Assembly (NCBI GenBank): GCA_035546295.1 | Contig: DATKBT010000066.1 | Span: 1-7,539, forward strand | From: DATKBT01 sp035546295 | GTDB taxonomy: Bacteria > Acidobacteriota > Thermoanaerobaculia > Multivoradales > Multivoraceae | Reading direction: 5' to 3' | DNA length: 7,539 nucleotides | Shown: positions 1 to 6,210 of the stretch, piece after piece | Position numbering within the stretch: position 1 is the first letter of the stretch | Layout of the letters: each line of letters begins with the position of its first letter | Translations under genes and position numbers: made by a program | The notes under the pieces: generated by a model | Told to the model about the DNA's origin: nothing | Databases searched by the model: none | The model's input: only the letters and a program-made list of their open reading frames with translations

Positions 1-2
1 CG

Positions 3-122
3 GCGGGGCTGCCGCCGGGGGACTACCAGCTCCGCCTGGTCTTCAAGGACTCAGGCGGCGGCACGGTCTCGAGCCCGCCCGCGCCGTTCCGGGTGGTGGA
101 TCCGGCGATGTCGGGGTTGTGA
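3..122 (+). CDS. C-terminal end of a beta-sandwich-like (probably secreted) protein, 5' end outside the window
   Basis: An open frame enters from the left edge and stops at TGA 120-122, giving 39 residues. The sequence contains LPPGDYQLRLVFKD followed by a Gly/Ser turn and a final FRVVDP strand. This alternating hydrophobic pattern is typical of the last Ig-like or fibronectin-like beta-strands of exported proteins, such as GWxTD-type or VWA-associated C-termini in Acidobacteria. Codon third positions are almost all G or C, as in the real genes here. No catalytic or binding residue is visible and the family cannot be fixed from this stub. A GC hairpin lies 37 bases after the stop. Confidence 0.6.
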   Translation, partial: AGLPPGDYQLRLVFKDSGGGTVSSPPAPFRVVDPAMSGL

Positions 123-158
123 GGACCCGCGAGAGGAATCATAGGCTCCATCGCCACC

Positions 159-175
159 GGCCCGGCGGCCGGGCC
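159..175. other. Short GC-only stem-loop after the upstream gene
   Basis: A 7-bp perfect stem (159-165 with 169-175) closes a 3-base loop, all G and C. It follows the stop at 122 and could end or stabilise that transcript. There is no T-run on either side, so it is not a classical intrinsic terminator. In DNA this GC-rich such hairpins also occur by chance. Confidence 0.35.
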
Positions 176-223
176 CGGCGGGAGCCGTCAGCCGCCCCGG
201 GTCGCGCCGGGGGCGACGCCGGC

Positions 224-334
224 TCAGGCCGGCCGGTCCTCGAGCATCCGGTAGGGCACCGCCCGGAGGACCTCCGAGAGCGGGATCGTCCCAGCGCGGG
301 CCTTCTCCAGGGCGTCGTCGAGGAGGGTCCGCAT
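224..334 (-). pseudogene. Orphan C-terminal fragment of a PilB/GspE-type secretion or pilus ATPase
   Basis: On the minus strand, 36 codons from ATG at 334 to TGA at 224 read MRTLLDDALEKARAG, then IPLSEVLRAVPY and a short tail. This matches the extreme C-terminus of type II secretion / type IV pilus assembly ATPases, where a GMRTL..DGL.K...G.T...EVLRV element is the last conserved block. The Walker A, Asp-box and Walker B regions, normally some 300 residues before it, are absent. The frame upstream of the Met (above 334) does not resemble the family. It is therefore a remnant rather than a working ATPase. The match covers one short motif, so family assignment is good but not certain. Confidence 0.55.
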
Positions 335-565
335 CGTTCCTGCCCTGGAACCAGCTGGCCCTGGAGCGACTCCTCGAGCGGCCGACGGTGGGACGGATCC
401 TCGCGTCGGCTGGCGTCCGGGCCCTCTTCCTGATCACGGGCCAGGTACAGTTCCTGGCCCTGTTGAGCCTCTGCGAGGTCGAGCTCGACCGTGGTGTCCG
501 GCCAGCCGCGGCGCTGCAGCTCGTCGCGGCCCGCGCGGTGCGGGCCGGTGCCGGATCGAGCCGGC
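335..565. other. Gene-poor spacer with an 8-bp inverted repeat
   Basis: No recognisable gene lies between the ATPase fragment and the metalloprotease stop codon. An inverted repeat at 438-445 and 453-460 (GGGCCAGG, 7-base loop, CCTGGCCC) could fold, but it has no T-run. A plus-strand reading from about 340 to 490 has GC-rich third positions and a hydrophobic stretch (ALFLITGQVQFLALLSL). It could be a decayed coding fragment, but I recognise no family in it. The hairpin lies downstream of the minus-strand metalloprotease, so it might also help end that transcript. Confidence 0.35.
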
Positions 566-1441
566 TCAGTTGTTCGGCCAGTCGCCCCAGAGCGAGCAGT
601 GGCCCGACAGATCGGTGGCCTTGAGGTCCTGCTGCACCTGTGTGTAGCCGGCGTTCATCACCGCCAGCGGCGCAAAGTGGAACTTGCCGTTGGCGTCGGT
701 GCGGAAGAGCTTGCCGAAGTGCGCCTGGGAGAGGCCGTGGCCGGCCTCGTGGAGGGCCACCGTCTCGACGTCGATGTTGGCGCCGATGTTCCAGACGAAG
801 TTGTCCGAGTAGTAGATCTCGCGGATCGCGGTGTCGGTCTTGCCGTTGTTGTCGATGTCGGTGGGGACGCCGCCGCTCGTCCAGATGAAGGTGAAGGTGA
901 CGCCGAGGGTCGGCGGCGGGAAGGCCGGGGTCCAGCCGCCGTGGACGATGTCGGCGTAGGGGAAGCCGGGGCCGGGGGGCGGACCGAAGCCGAGGAGGGC
1001 GTCGACCAGGTCGGGATCGTCGCCCGGATCAGCCACCTTGAACATCGGTGTGTTCGAGCAGGTGGTGGCGAAGTCCCAGGTCTGCATCGCGCGGTCGATG
1101 GCGCCCTCGGTATCGGCGTTGATGAGGCCGCTGGCGGTGGCGCCGTCGCTCTGGTCGACGAGATAGGTGATGCCGCCGGTGGTGTTCCATTCCCGCCGCG
1201 GGTCGAACGGCACCCAGTCCGAGCTGAGCTGCTTGTTGCCGACGTTGAAGAAGAAGACGGTGACCCCCTGCTCGTCGGCGTCGGTGAGCACCTCGGCGTA
1301 GGCGAGGCGCAGGTCGGAGCCGGAGGCGGCGAGGGCGGTGTTGGCGGCGTCGCCGGCCTCCTGCAGCCATGCGAGGTCGGCTTGGGCGGCCGGAGCGGCC
1401 AGCAGCAGGACGGCGAGGGCGAGGATGATTCGACTCTTCAT
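566..1441 (-). CDS. Secreted matrixin-like zinc metalloprotease (metzincin clan)
   Basis: This 291-residue protein begins with a clear signal peptide (Lys/Arg at 2-4, hydrophobic core 5-17, cleavage likely after AQA near residue 21), so it acts outside the cytoplasm. The zinc site is HEAGHGLSQAH at 231-241: His231, His235 and His241 would bind zinc and Glu232 would activate water. The Met-turn follows at about 260-265 (LAVMNAG, Met262), with a conserved ATDLSGHCSLWG C-terminal block, all features of matrixins (peptidase M10A-like). Metzincins usually have Gly at position 8 of the zinc motif; here it is Ser238. An Asp/Asn-rich stretch at 195-203 (DIDNNGKTD) may bind calcium, and Cys128 and Cys282 could pair. 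There is no obvious cysteine-switch propeptide. The ATG at 1441 is supported by a GGAGGA eight to ten bases upstream and by the signal peptide starting there. The gene is monocistronic in appearance, and its natural substrate is unknown. Confidence 0.88.
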   Translation of the reverse strand: MKSRIILALAVLLLAAPAAQADLAWLQEAGDAANTALAASGSDLRLAYAEVLTDADEQGVTVFFFNVGNKQLSSDWVPFDPRREWNTTGGITYLVDQSDGATASGLINADTEGAIDRAMQTWDFATTCSNTPMFKVADPGDDPDLVDALLGFGPPPGPGFPYADIVHGGWTPAFPPPTLGVTFTFIWTSGGVPTDIDNNGKTDTAIREIYYSDNFVWNIGANIDVETVALHEAGHGLSQAHFGKLFRTDANGKFHFAPLAVMNAGYTQVQQDLKATDLSGHCSLWGDWPNN

Positions 1442-1450
1442 GCTTCGAGC

Positions 1451-1456
1451 TCCTCC
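1451..1456 (-). promoter_or_regulatory. Ribosome binding site of the metalloprotease
   Basis: Read on the minus strand, GGAGGA ends nine bases before the ATG at 1441. It is a near-perfect Shine-Dalgarno match and fixes the start at the beginning of the signal peptide. I see no convincing -35/-10 pair in the leader between here and 1570. Confidence 0.75.
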
Positions 1457-1569
1457 GAAGAAGGTGGTGTGGGCTCCGCGTCGGGAGCGTTCGTGCGGCT
1501 CGGGGCCGCGGTTGAGCTACGTTCGGGGCGACCGGTCCAGCAGACCGTGCGCACGTCCATCCGACCCAG

Positions 1570-1655
1570 CATCGAAGCAACTGCAAGCACGCCGCCGGCC
1601 ATAGGAAGACCTGAGTAAGCTAGCACATCCCGTCACGTAGCAGTAATTTTCGATG
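1570..1655. repeat. Imperfect inverted repeat bounding an 86-bp segment at the kinase breakpoint
   Basis: The left arm, 1570-1584 (CATCGAA, gca, ACTGC), is mirrored by the right arm, 1640-1655 (GCAGT, aatt, TTCGATG). The arms form 7 + 5 base pairs with a 3/4-base internal loop. The enclosed segment and its right arm are AT-richer than the surroundings. The right arm ends exactly where homology of the neighbouring kinase stops. It could be the remains of a small non-autonomous element or simply a recombination scar. It lacks the GTTRRRY cores of integron attC sites, and I see no target-site duplication. Confidence 0.45.
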
Positions 1656-2219
1656 GGCCGGTCCGCCCCGGCGCTGCTCGGGCGCCATGTAGGCAGGAGT
1701 GCCGCGCACGACGCCGGTACGCGTGCGGAAGAGGCGGAGCTCGGCGCGGGCGATCCCGAAGTCGGCCAGCTTGACCTCCCCGGCACGGTTGGTGAGGATG
1801 TTCCTGGGCTTGACGTCCCGGTGGACGACGTTCAGCGCCGCGTCTCCCTCGCCGGTCGCCTGGTGTGCGAAGGCGAGGGCGCCGAGCACCGAGCGCGCGA
1901 TCCGAGTGACGACCGGCAGAGGCACGACCGCGCCGCGGCTCCGCGCCGAGCGGATCAGCTGGCCGAGGTGGGGGCCGTCCATGAGCTCCATCGCCAGCCA
2001 GTAGTCCCCCTCGTGCTCCTGGATGTCGAGGATGCGCACGATGTGCGGATGCTGCAGGCGGGCGGCGATCCGCGCCTCGTCGAGGAACATCTTCACCGAC
2101 TCGCGATCCTCGGCGACGTGGGGGAGCAGCCGCTTCACCGCCAGGCGGAGCTCGAAGCCTCCGGGGCCGCGCTCCTCGGCCAGGTAGACCTCGGCCGAGC
2201 CACCGATGCCGCCGCCGGC
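1656..2219 (-). pseudogene. Ser/Thr protein kinase fragment, truncated at both ends
   Basis: About 188 codons on the minus strand carry kinase subdomains I to VIII in order. They are a degenerate glycine loop (GIGGSAEVYLAE), the ATP-anchoring lysine in LAVKRLLP, the helix-C glutamate in FLDEARIAARL, the catalytic loop VVHRDVKPRNIL, the magnesium-binding ADFGIAR, and the activation-segment end GTPAYMAPEQ. Homology stops about five codons after the APE motif, and the frame runs into unrelated sequence and a TAG at 1620. The C-lobe helices F to I and any sensor domain are missing. Upstream, no start codon belongs to the kinase; the open frame continues into an HsdR-like fragment instead. Its sequence resembles Myxococcus-type kinases more than the large TPR kinase in this window, so it is not a recent copy of that gene. 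A truncated domain like this is unlikely to fold. Confidence 0.85.
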
Positions 2220-2252
2220 GCTGCCGTTGCAGCCCGGGTGCAGGCTGCTGTC

Positions 2253-2345
2253 GTAGAGCACCACGTCGGGGCGCCAAGTGTGTTGCCCCTCGCAGACGGT
2301 GAGCTGGTTGACGGCGAGCCAGTCGTTTTCCTCCACCACCGTGAG
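2253..2345 (-). pseudogene. hsdR: Internal fragment of a type I restriction enzyme R subunit
   Basis: Thirty-one minus-strand codons read LTVVEENDWLAVNQLTV followed by CEGQHTWRPDVVLY. This is the conserved N-terminal nuclease block of HsdR proteins, where ND.L.VNQ.TV...G..RRPD.VLFVNG precedes an ELK motif. The Asp of RPDVVL corresponds to the first acidic residue of the PD-(D/E)XK nuclease. The ExK half, the helicase motor and everything else are absent. The fragment is in frame with the kinase fragment that follows it on the same strand, making a chimeric open frame with no biological sense as a fusion. No hsdM or hsdS sequence is visible in the window. Confidence 0.7.
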
Positions 2346-2354
2346 CTGCTGGGC

Positions 2355-2753
2355 CGATTGTGCCAGGCTGGATGGGAGACCGTGCGTGGGCTGATGGCCA
2401 CGGCGGTCGGTGACCCTCGCTTTCAAACAGGGATGGTCTCCGTGGTGCAGACCGCGGGAGACCTCCTGGGATGGCACCCCCACGTGCACGCGCTGGCTTC
2501 CCGCGGTGGCTGGGATCGGCACGGCCGCTGGATACCCGTCCCCTTCGTGGACCCGACGGCAGCGGAGCGACTGTTCTGCCACCGGGTGCTGGCGCTGCTC
2601 TCTGCGGAGGGCCTCCTGAGCCAGGAGCGCATCGACCTCCTCCTGTCGTGGCGTCATTCGGGGTTCAGCGCCCACAACGCCGTCACCGTAGTCGCGGGCG
2701 ATCGGGCTGGCATTGAACGGTTCGGCCGGTTTCTTCTGCGTTCGCCTGTGGCG
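2355..2753 (+). mobile_element. IS91-family transposase remnant (core domain only)
   Basis: About 133 plus-strand codons match the middle of IS91-type single-strand transposases. They run from LCQAGWETVRGLM through VVQTAGDLLGWHPHVHALAS, FVDPTAAERLF and LLSWRHSGFSAHNAVTV to GRFLLRSPVA. The HVH within HPHVHAL (2475-2489) is the HUH metal-binding motif of this rolling-circle class. The N-terminal zinc finger and the C-terminal part that should carry the catalytic tyrosine region are missing, so the protein cannot be active. The left breakpoint lies within about 10 bases of the HsdR fragment on the other strand. The right breakpoint is three bases from the large hairpin at 2757. No intact IS91 ends (oriIS/terIS) are evident. 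Confidence 0.85.
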
Positions 2754-2756
2754 GTA

Positions 2757-2802
2757 AGGGATAGGGGATCCCTTTCAGCCCCGAAAGGAATCCCCTATCC
2801 CT
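2757..2802. repeat. 46-bp near-perfect hairpin (20-bp arms)
   Basis: Bases 2757-2776 pair with 2783-2802 around a 6-base loop (AGCCCC). Nineteen of 20 pairs match, with a single C-A mismatch at 2770/2789. The arms are purine/pyrimidine skewed (AGGGATAGGGGAT at the outer left arm) and unlike the surrounding codon-driven composition. The hairpin sits between the convergently oriented transposase remnant and glycosyltransferase fragment. No T-run follows on either strand, so an intrinsic terminator is not the best reading. A REP-like or small palindromic mobile element fits better. The TAG ending the glycosyltransferase fragment lies inside the right arm. Confidence 0.8.
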
Positions 2803-2902
2803 CCTCACGACCCTCGGCGACGCTCGCCAGGAGCGGTCGTAGCGGCAGGGCCGCCGCCTCGTCGAGGGCCAGGATGATCACCGACAGACGCGACGCGCTC
2901 AC
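2795..2902 (-). pseudogene. N-terminal fragment of a glycosyltransferase (family-2-like, TIGR04283-like)
   Basis: From GTG at 2902 the minus strand encodes 35 residues, VSASRLSVIILALDEAAAL followed by PLRPLLASVAEGREEG, then TAG. The RLSVII..LDEA..L..LLASL pattern is the first beta-strand and helix of GT-A-fold glycosyltransferases, which bind the nucleotide sugar. The usual proline of SVIIP is leucine here. The following EVIVVDGGS..GT block and the rest of the enzyme are missing. The reading frame instead enters the hairpin and stops there. The GTG overlaps the TGA of the preceding gene by four bases (GTGA), a translational coupling arrangement that implies the two once formed an operon. It is a truncated relic. 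Confidence 0.68.
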
Positions 2903-3186
2903 GGCGCGGCCTCGGTCGATGGCGTTTCGTGATCCGGCTGTGCTTTGCCCCGCTCCTTCAGCGCTCCCAGGAGCTCCGGCAGGTCGCTTCGCAGCGCCCG
3001 GCGCACCAACCAGCGCGGAACTGCGAACCCGGGGTCGAGCACTCGCTGCGCCGCCGTCAGGGCCTCCGCCGGGTCGGCCAGGTCCGGCGGCGGCTCGGCG
3101 CCCCGGGCGGCAGCCCCCAGGGAAGCGGCGAGCAACGCGAGGACCGCACGGACTCCCGAGCGCCGCCGACTCGTTCGCCGCCTCAC
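2899..3186 (-). pseudogene. Short remnant resembling a START/SRPBCC-domain exported protein with its middle missing
   Basis: A 95-residue frame from GTG 3186 to TGA 2899 starts with an Arg-rich stretch and a hydrophobic segment, VRAVLALLAASLGAAARGA, that looks like a signal peptide. Residues 51-80 (DPGFAVPRWLVRRAL, then LPELLGALKERG) resemble the final helix region of START/SRPBCC lipid-binding domains, where DPGG..P.WL precedes a long amphipathic helix. The roughly 120-residue beta-grip between signal and helix is absent, so I infer an internal deletion. The frame is also open upstream into an OsmC-like stretch, and no ribosome binding site separates them. Its stop overlaps the glycosyltransferase start by four bases. 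It could alternatively be a genuine small hypothetical protein; the START assignment rests on one motif. Confidence 0.4.
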
Positions 3187-3228
3187 CTTCCGGTCTACGG
3201 CCGCCGGCGCGAGCGGGATTGCAGGGTG

Positions 3229-3345
3229 CGCCCGCAGGTGATACACGACCTCGATCCGGCGGATGACCAGGACGCCGTCGTCGGCCACGATCTCGCCTCT
3301 GGCCTCGGACCACAGCCGGTCCTCTCCTGCATCGACTCGGCGCGC
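3229..3345 (-). pseudogene. OsmC-like fragment
   Basis: About 39 minus-strand codons read EARRVDAGEDRLWSEARGEIV followed by DDGVLVIRRIEVVYHLRA. This resembles the central beta-strands of OsmC/Ohr-like peroxide-reductase family proteins, where a GEI...DGVLVI.RI.V.Y.LRA stretch precedes a helix with the catalytic cysteine (HADxCPV). That cysteine segment is not here; the frame instead runs on, without a stop, into the START-like remnant. An ATG at 3393 opens the frame but has no convincing ribosome binding site. The fragment is short, so this family call is moderate. Confidence 0.45.
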
Positions 3346-3540
3346 CTCCAGCGCGCCCCGCCGTCTATCGGCCGCGGGACCCCAAGGCCTCACCGCTCTG
3401 GAGAGATAGTCTAGAGCGTACCCGACTCGACGGGCAGGTCGTGCCAGACTCGGATCGAGAGCCAGCCGGGAGCCTCATCCGTCCCGACCGCAGCAGCAAT
3501 CCGCCGGTTCCCCGCCTGGCCCCGAACGCCGAGTGACGCC

Positions 3541-6120
3541 ATGACCTTCTCGGCCGAGCGAAACGCCCAGATCGACGCGCTCTTCGAGCGCGCGCTCGAT
3601 CACACCCCCGAGACCCGCGCCGCCTTCCTCGAAGAGGCCTGTGCAGCGGACCCCGCGCTCCTCGAGGCGGTACGGCAGCTCCTCGACCTGGTCGGGGAGG
3701 ACGATGCGTTCTCCGAAGCCCAGGGTGTCGCCGCCCTCTGGGACGCGGTGGCCGAGAACCAGGCGGCGGCAGAGCGCCGAGACGAGTCGTTCGGTCCGTA
3801 TCGGGTGGTCCGCGAGCTCGGCCGGGGAGGCATGGGCGCCGTGTATCTGGCTGACCGGGTCGACGGCGAGTTCGAGCAGCAGGTCGCGATCAAGATCCTG
3901 CCCACCCCGTTTTCGACCGAAGAGCGGCTGCGTCGCTTCGAGCGGGAGCGCAGCCTGCTGGCCAGGTTGGCGCATCCGAACATCGCCCGTCTCCTCGGCG
4001 GAGGCCGTACTCCCGAGGGCCATCCCTACCTGGTGATGGAGTACGTGCAGGGCCTTTCGCTCGATCGCTACTGCGAAGAGCGTCGGGCAGGTCTCGACGA
4101 ACGCATTCGCCTCGTCCTGGCGATCACCGATGCGGTGGAGTTCGCCCACCGCAACCTGATCGTGCACCGGGATCTCAAGCCGTCCAACATTGTGGTCGAC
4201 GGTGAGGGGGCCGTCAAGCTCCTCGACTTCGGGATCGCGCTGCCGCTCGCCGAGGCCGCCGACGAGGCCCTCACCAAGGACTCGGGGAGACCGATGACCC
4301 CAGCCTACGCGAGCCCGGAGCAGTTCCTGGGTGAAGACATGACCACGGCCTCAGATGTCTATCAGCTCGGGCTGATCCTCTACGAGCTATTGACGGGTCG
4401 GGCGGCGCAACCGTCGTCGACGGGTTCTCCGGCGGACTGGGAGCGGGTGATCTGCAAGGAGGATCCACCCCGCCCGAGCGAGGCAGCGGCGCGGCATGCC
4501 GTCGCATCGCAGTGGCGACGTCGGTTGCGCGGCGATCTGGACATGATCATCCTGCGGGCGCTCCACAAAGAGCCGGACCGGCGCTACGGTTCGGTTGCGG
4601 CGCTGGCCGCCGACCTGGAGAGGTTCCGGCAAGGCTTCCCCGTCACCGCGAGGCCTGACGCTTTGTGGTACCGAATCGACCGTTTCGCGAGGCGGCATCG
4701 CGGCCTCGTTGCGGCCTCGTTGCTCCTCGGAATGCTGCTCTGCGGCTACGCCATCACCGTCACGGTCCAGCAGCGTCGGATCGAGGCCGAGGCCAATCGA
4801 GCTCGGGAGGCGATCGAGTTCCTGACCGGGAGCTTTCGAGACTTCACCCGGGCCGACTTTACCGACCGGATCGCCTCTTCGGGACTGGTCACCGGTCGGG
4901 AGCTGGTCGAACGGACGGCGGATCGCGCCAACGAGGATCTCGCCGACCAGCCGCAGCTGCAGGCGGAGGTGTTGACGCGGGTCGGAGAGCTCTACCTGCA
5001 GCTCGGGCTCTACGACCGGAGCATCGAGGCCCTGGAGCGGGCGCTGACCATCCGCCGAGAGCTCGATCCCGTCGACGAGCGGCTCTCCGACACCAACGGT
5101 CTCCTCGGCATCGCGCTTCACTACGCCGGCCGGCTGCACGAGGCCGAGCCTCGATTGCGCCGCTCGTTCGAGATCGCCGTCCGGTCTCACCCCGCGGTCT
5201 CTGCGGAGACGTGTTGGAGCCGCCGCTACCTGGCCGACCTGCTCCACAGTCTGGGGGACCTCGCCGCCGCCGAAGCGCTCCTCGTCCCGGCGCTGGAGTC
5301 CTGCCGGTCGCCGTCCTTCCATCGCGTGGTCGCCGGCGTCCTGCGCGATCAGGGGCGATCGTCCGAGGCCATCGCCCACTATCGAGTGGCGATCGAGGCC
5401 GAGGATTCCGCGGGCCAGGCGGTCGGCTTCACCTGGATGGAGCTCGGCTACGCGCTGACCTCGAGCGGCGACCTCGAGGCCGCCGGCGCGGCGTTGGAGC
5501 GGGCCGGAGCAGTGTTCGAGCAGGAGTACCGCGGCGACCACCCGGTGCGCATCATCCATTCCCGCTACGTCGCCCGGCTCGCCCTTGCGCGGGGCGAGCT
5601 CGCGGAGGCGGAATCGGGGCTCGCTCGCTCCCTCGCCCTGCAGCGACGCTGGGTCGGCGATCGCCAACACCTGGTGCCGCGCTGGATCGTCGACCTGGCG
5701 GCCGTCGCGTTGGCCGCCGGGCGTCCAGGTCGAGCCCTCGAGGCGGCGAGCGACGCCCTGACGCGCTACGACGACCTGCGCCTCTCCGAGCATCCCATGG
5801 CCACCGAGGCGCTGCAGATCGCCGCCGCGGCAGAACTCGCGAACGGAGCGTTCGACGCGGCGATCGAGCGCCTCGGGCTGGTGATCGCGCGCCAGGAGGC
5901 CCTTCTCGTCGCTGATGATCCGCGCCTCGGGGTATCGCATGCCCTGCTGTCCGAGACCCTCCGCCGGAGCGGCGACCTGGCGGGCGCCAGCCGTGCCCGT
6001 ACGCGCGCTTCCGAGATCCTGCGGCGGACTCCCGCTGCGCTCGCCCTCCCCTGCAGGGTCTTCGGCGCTCCAGTGCGAACGCTGGCACCACCGGATTCGC
6101 CCGCTGCCTGCCGATCCTGA
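3541..6120 (+). CDS. Membrane-anchored Ser/Thr protein kinase with C-terminal TPR repeats
   Basis: This 859-residue protein phosphorylates Ser/Thr residues. A helical leader (8-75) typical of sigma-factor-linked acidobacterial kinases precedes the kinase domain (about 85-365). The motifs are complete: glycine loop LGRGGMGAVY (93-102), Lys118 in VAIK, helix-C Glu136, catalytic loop HRDLKPSN (209-216, Asp211), DFG 229-231 and TPAYASPEQ (253-261). A single transmembrane helix lies at about 388-409 (GLVAASLLLGMLLCGYAITV). The rest, from about 470 to 835, is a run of roughly nine TPR-like helix pairs, for example VGELYLQLGLYDRSIEALER, presumably extracytoplasmic and used for protein contacts or sensing. 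ATG 3541 was chosen because the leader aligns with the paralogue downstream; only a weak GAG-type ribosome binding site precedes it. The leader 3394-3540 shows no clear promoter. The C-terminal 25 residues are low-complexity. The gene ends 90 bases before the sigma factor. Targets are unknown. Confidence 0.95.
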   Translation: MTFSAERNAQIDALFERALDHTPETRAAFLEEACAADPALLEAVRQLLDLVGEDDAFSEAQGVAALWDAVAENQAAAERRDESFGPYRVVRELGRGGMGAVYLADRVDGEFEQQVAIKILPTPFSTEERLRRFERERSLLARLAHPNIARLLGGGRTPEGHPYLVMEYVQGLSLDRYCEERRAGLDERIRLVLAITDAVEFAHRNLIVHRDLKPSNIVVDGEGAVKLLDFGIALPLAEAADEALTKDSGRPMTPAYASPEQFLGEDMTTASDVYQLGLILYELLTGRAAQPSSTGSPADWERVICKEDPPRPSEAAARHAVASQWRRRLRGDLDMIILRALHKEPDRRYGSVAALAADLERFRQGFPVTARPDALWYRIDRFARRHRGLVAASLLLGMLLCGYAITVTVQQRRIEAEANRAREAIEFLTGSFRDFTRADFTDRIASSGLVTGRELVERTADRANEDLADQPQLQAEVLTRVGELYLQLGLYDRSIEALERALTIRRELDPVDERLSDTNGLLGIALHYAGRLHEAEPRLRRSFEIAVRSHPAVSAETCWSRRYLADLLHSLGDLAAAEALLVPALESCRSPSFHRVVAGVLRDQGRSSEAIAHYRVAIEAEDSAGQAVGFTWMELGYALTSSGDLEAAGAALERAGAVFEQEYRGDHPVRIIHSRYVARLALARGELAEAESGLARSLALQRRWVGDRQHLVPRWIVDLAAVALAAGRPGRALEAASDALTRYDDLRLSEHPMATEALQIAAAAELANGAFDAAIERLGLVIARQEALLVADDPRLGVSHALLSETLRRSGDLAGASRARTRASEILRRTPAALALPCRVFGAPVRTLAPPDSPAACRS

Positions 6121-6133
6121 CGGCGGGGTGCGC

Positions 6134-6171
6134 CGGCCGGAGGGCCTCGGATTTCGAGGCCCTCCCGGCCG
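6134..6171 (+). terminator. Strong stem-loop between the kinase and the sigma factor
   Basis: Bases 6134-6149 pair with 6155-6171 (16 pairs, one bulged C at 6166) around the loop GATTT. It starts 14 bases after the kinase stop and lies just upstream of the sigma-factor promoter, a good position for ending the kinase transcript. There is no T-run after the stem, so termination could be incomplete or the structure could serve RNA stability. Confidence 0.6.
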
Positions 6172-6187
6172 CCTCGTCCGCCGAGGC

Positions 6188-6196
6188 TGCTACACT
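6188..6196 (+). promoter_or_regulatory. Extended -10 promoter of the sigma factor gene
   Basis: TGC-TACACT matches an extended -10 element (TGn plus a 4-of-6 match to TATAAT). No good -35 hexamer is found 16-18 bases upstream, as expected for extended -10 promoters. Transcription would begin near 6202-6205, only about 6-9 bases before the ATG at 6211. No Shine-Dalgarno sequence is present, so the message would be nearly leaderless. The site is predicted by eye. Confidence 0.45.
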
Positions 6197-6210
6197 CGAG
6201 CTCACCTCCA

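Noticed and set aside
491..1618. A 375-codon plus-strand open frame
   Set aside because: It is antisense to the metalloprotease, which has a signal peptide, zinc site and ribosome binding site on the minus strand.
1438..1626. A 62-codon minus-strand frame overlapping the metalloprotease start by ATGA
   Set aside because: The overlap looks like translational coupling, but the peptide has no family resemblance, no ribosome binding site, and passes through the inverted-repeat region.
1570..1655. Integron attC site
   Set aside because: The inverted arms lack the GTTRRRY and RYYYAAC core sites, and no integrase gene or cassette array is present.
2757..2802. Intrinsic terminator serving convergent genes
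   Set aside because: No T-run follows the stem on either strand and both flanking genes are fragments, so a repeat element is the simpler reading.
1653..3266. A long plus-strand open frame of 537 codons that includes the IS91 transposase core
   Set aside because: Only about 133 codons match the transposase; the left part is the antisense of the kinase and HsdR fragments and the right part is the antisense of the START-like remnant. The length comes from high GC content, which removes stop codons.
4387..5940. A 517-codon minus-strand open frame
   Set aside because: It is the complement of the TPR kinase, shows no recognisable motif, and the plus strand has a full kinase domain, membrane helix and TPR repeats.
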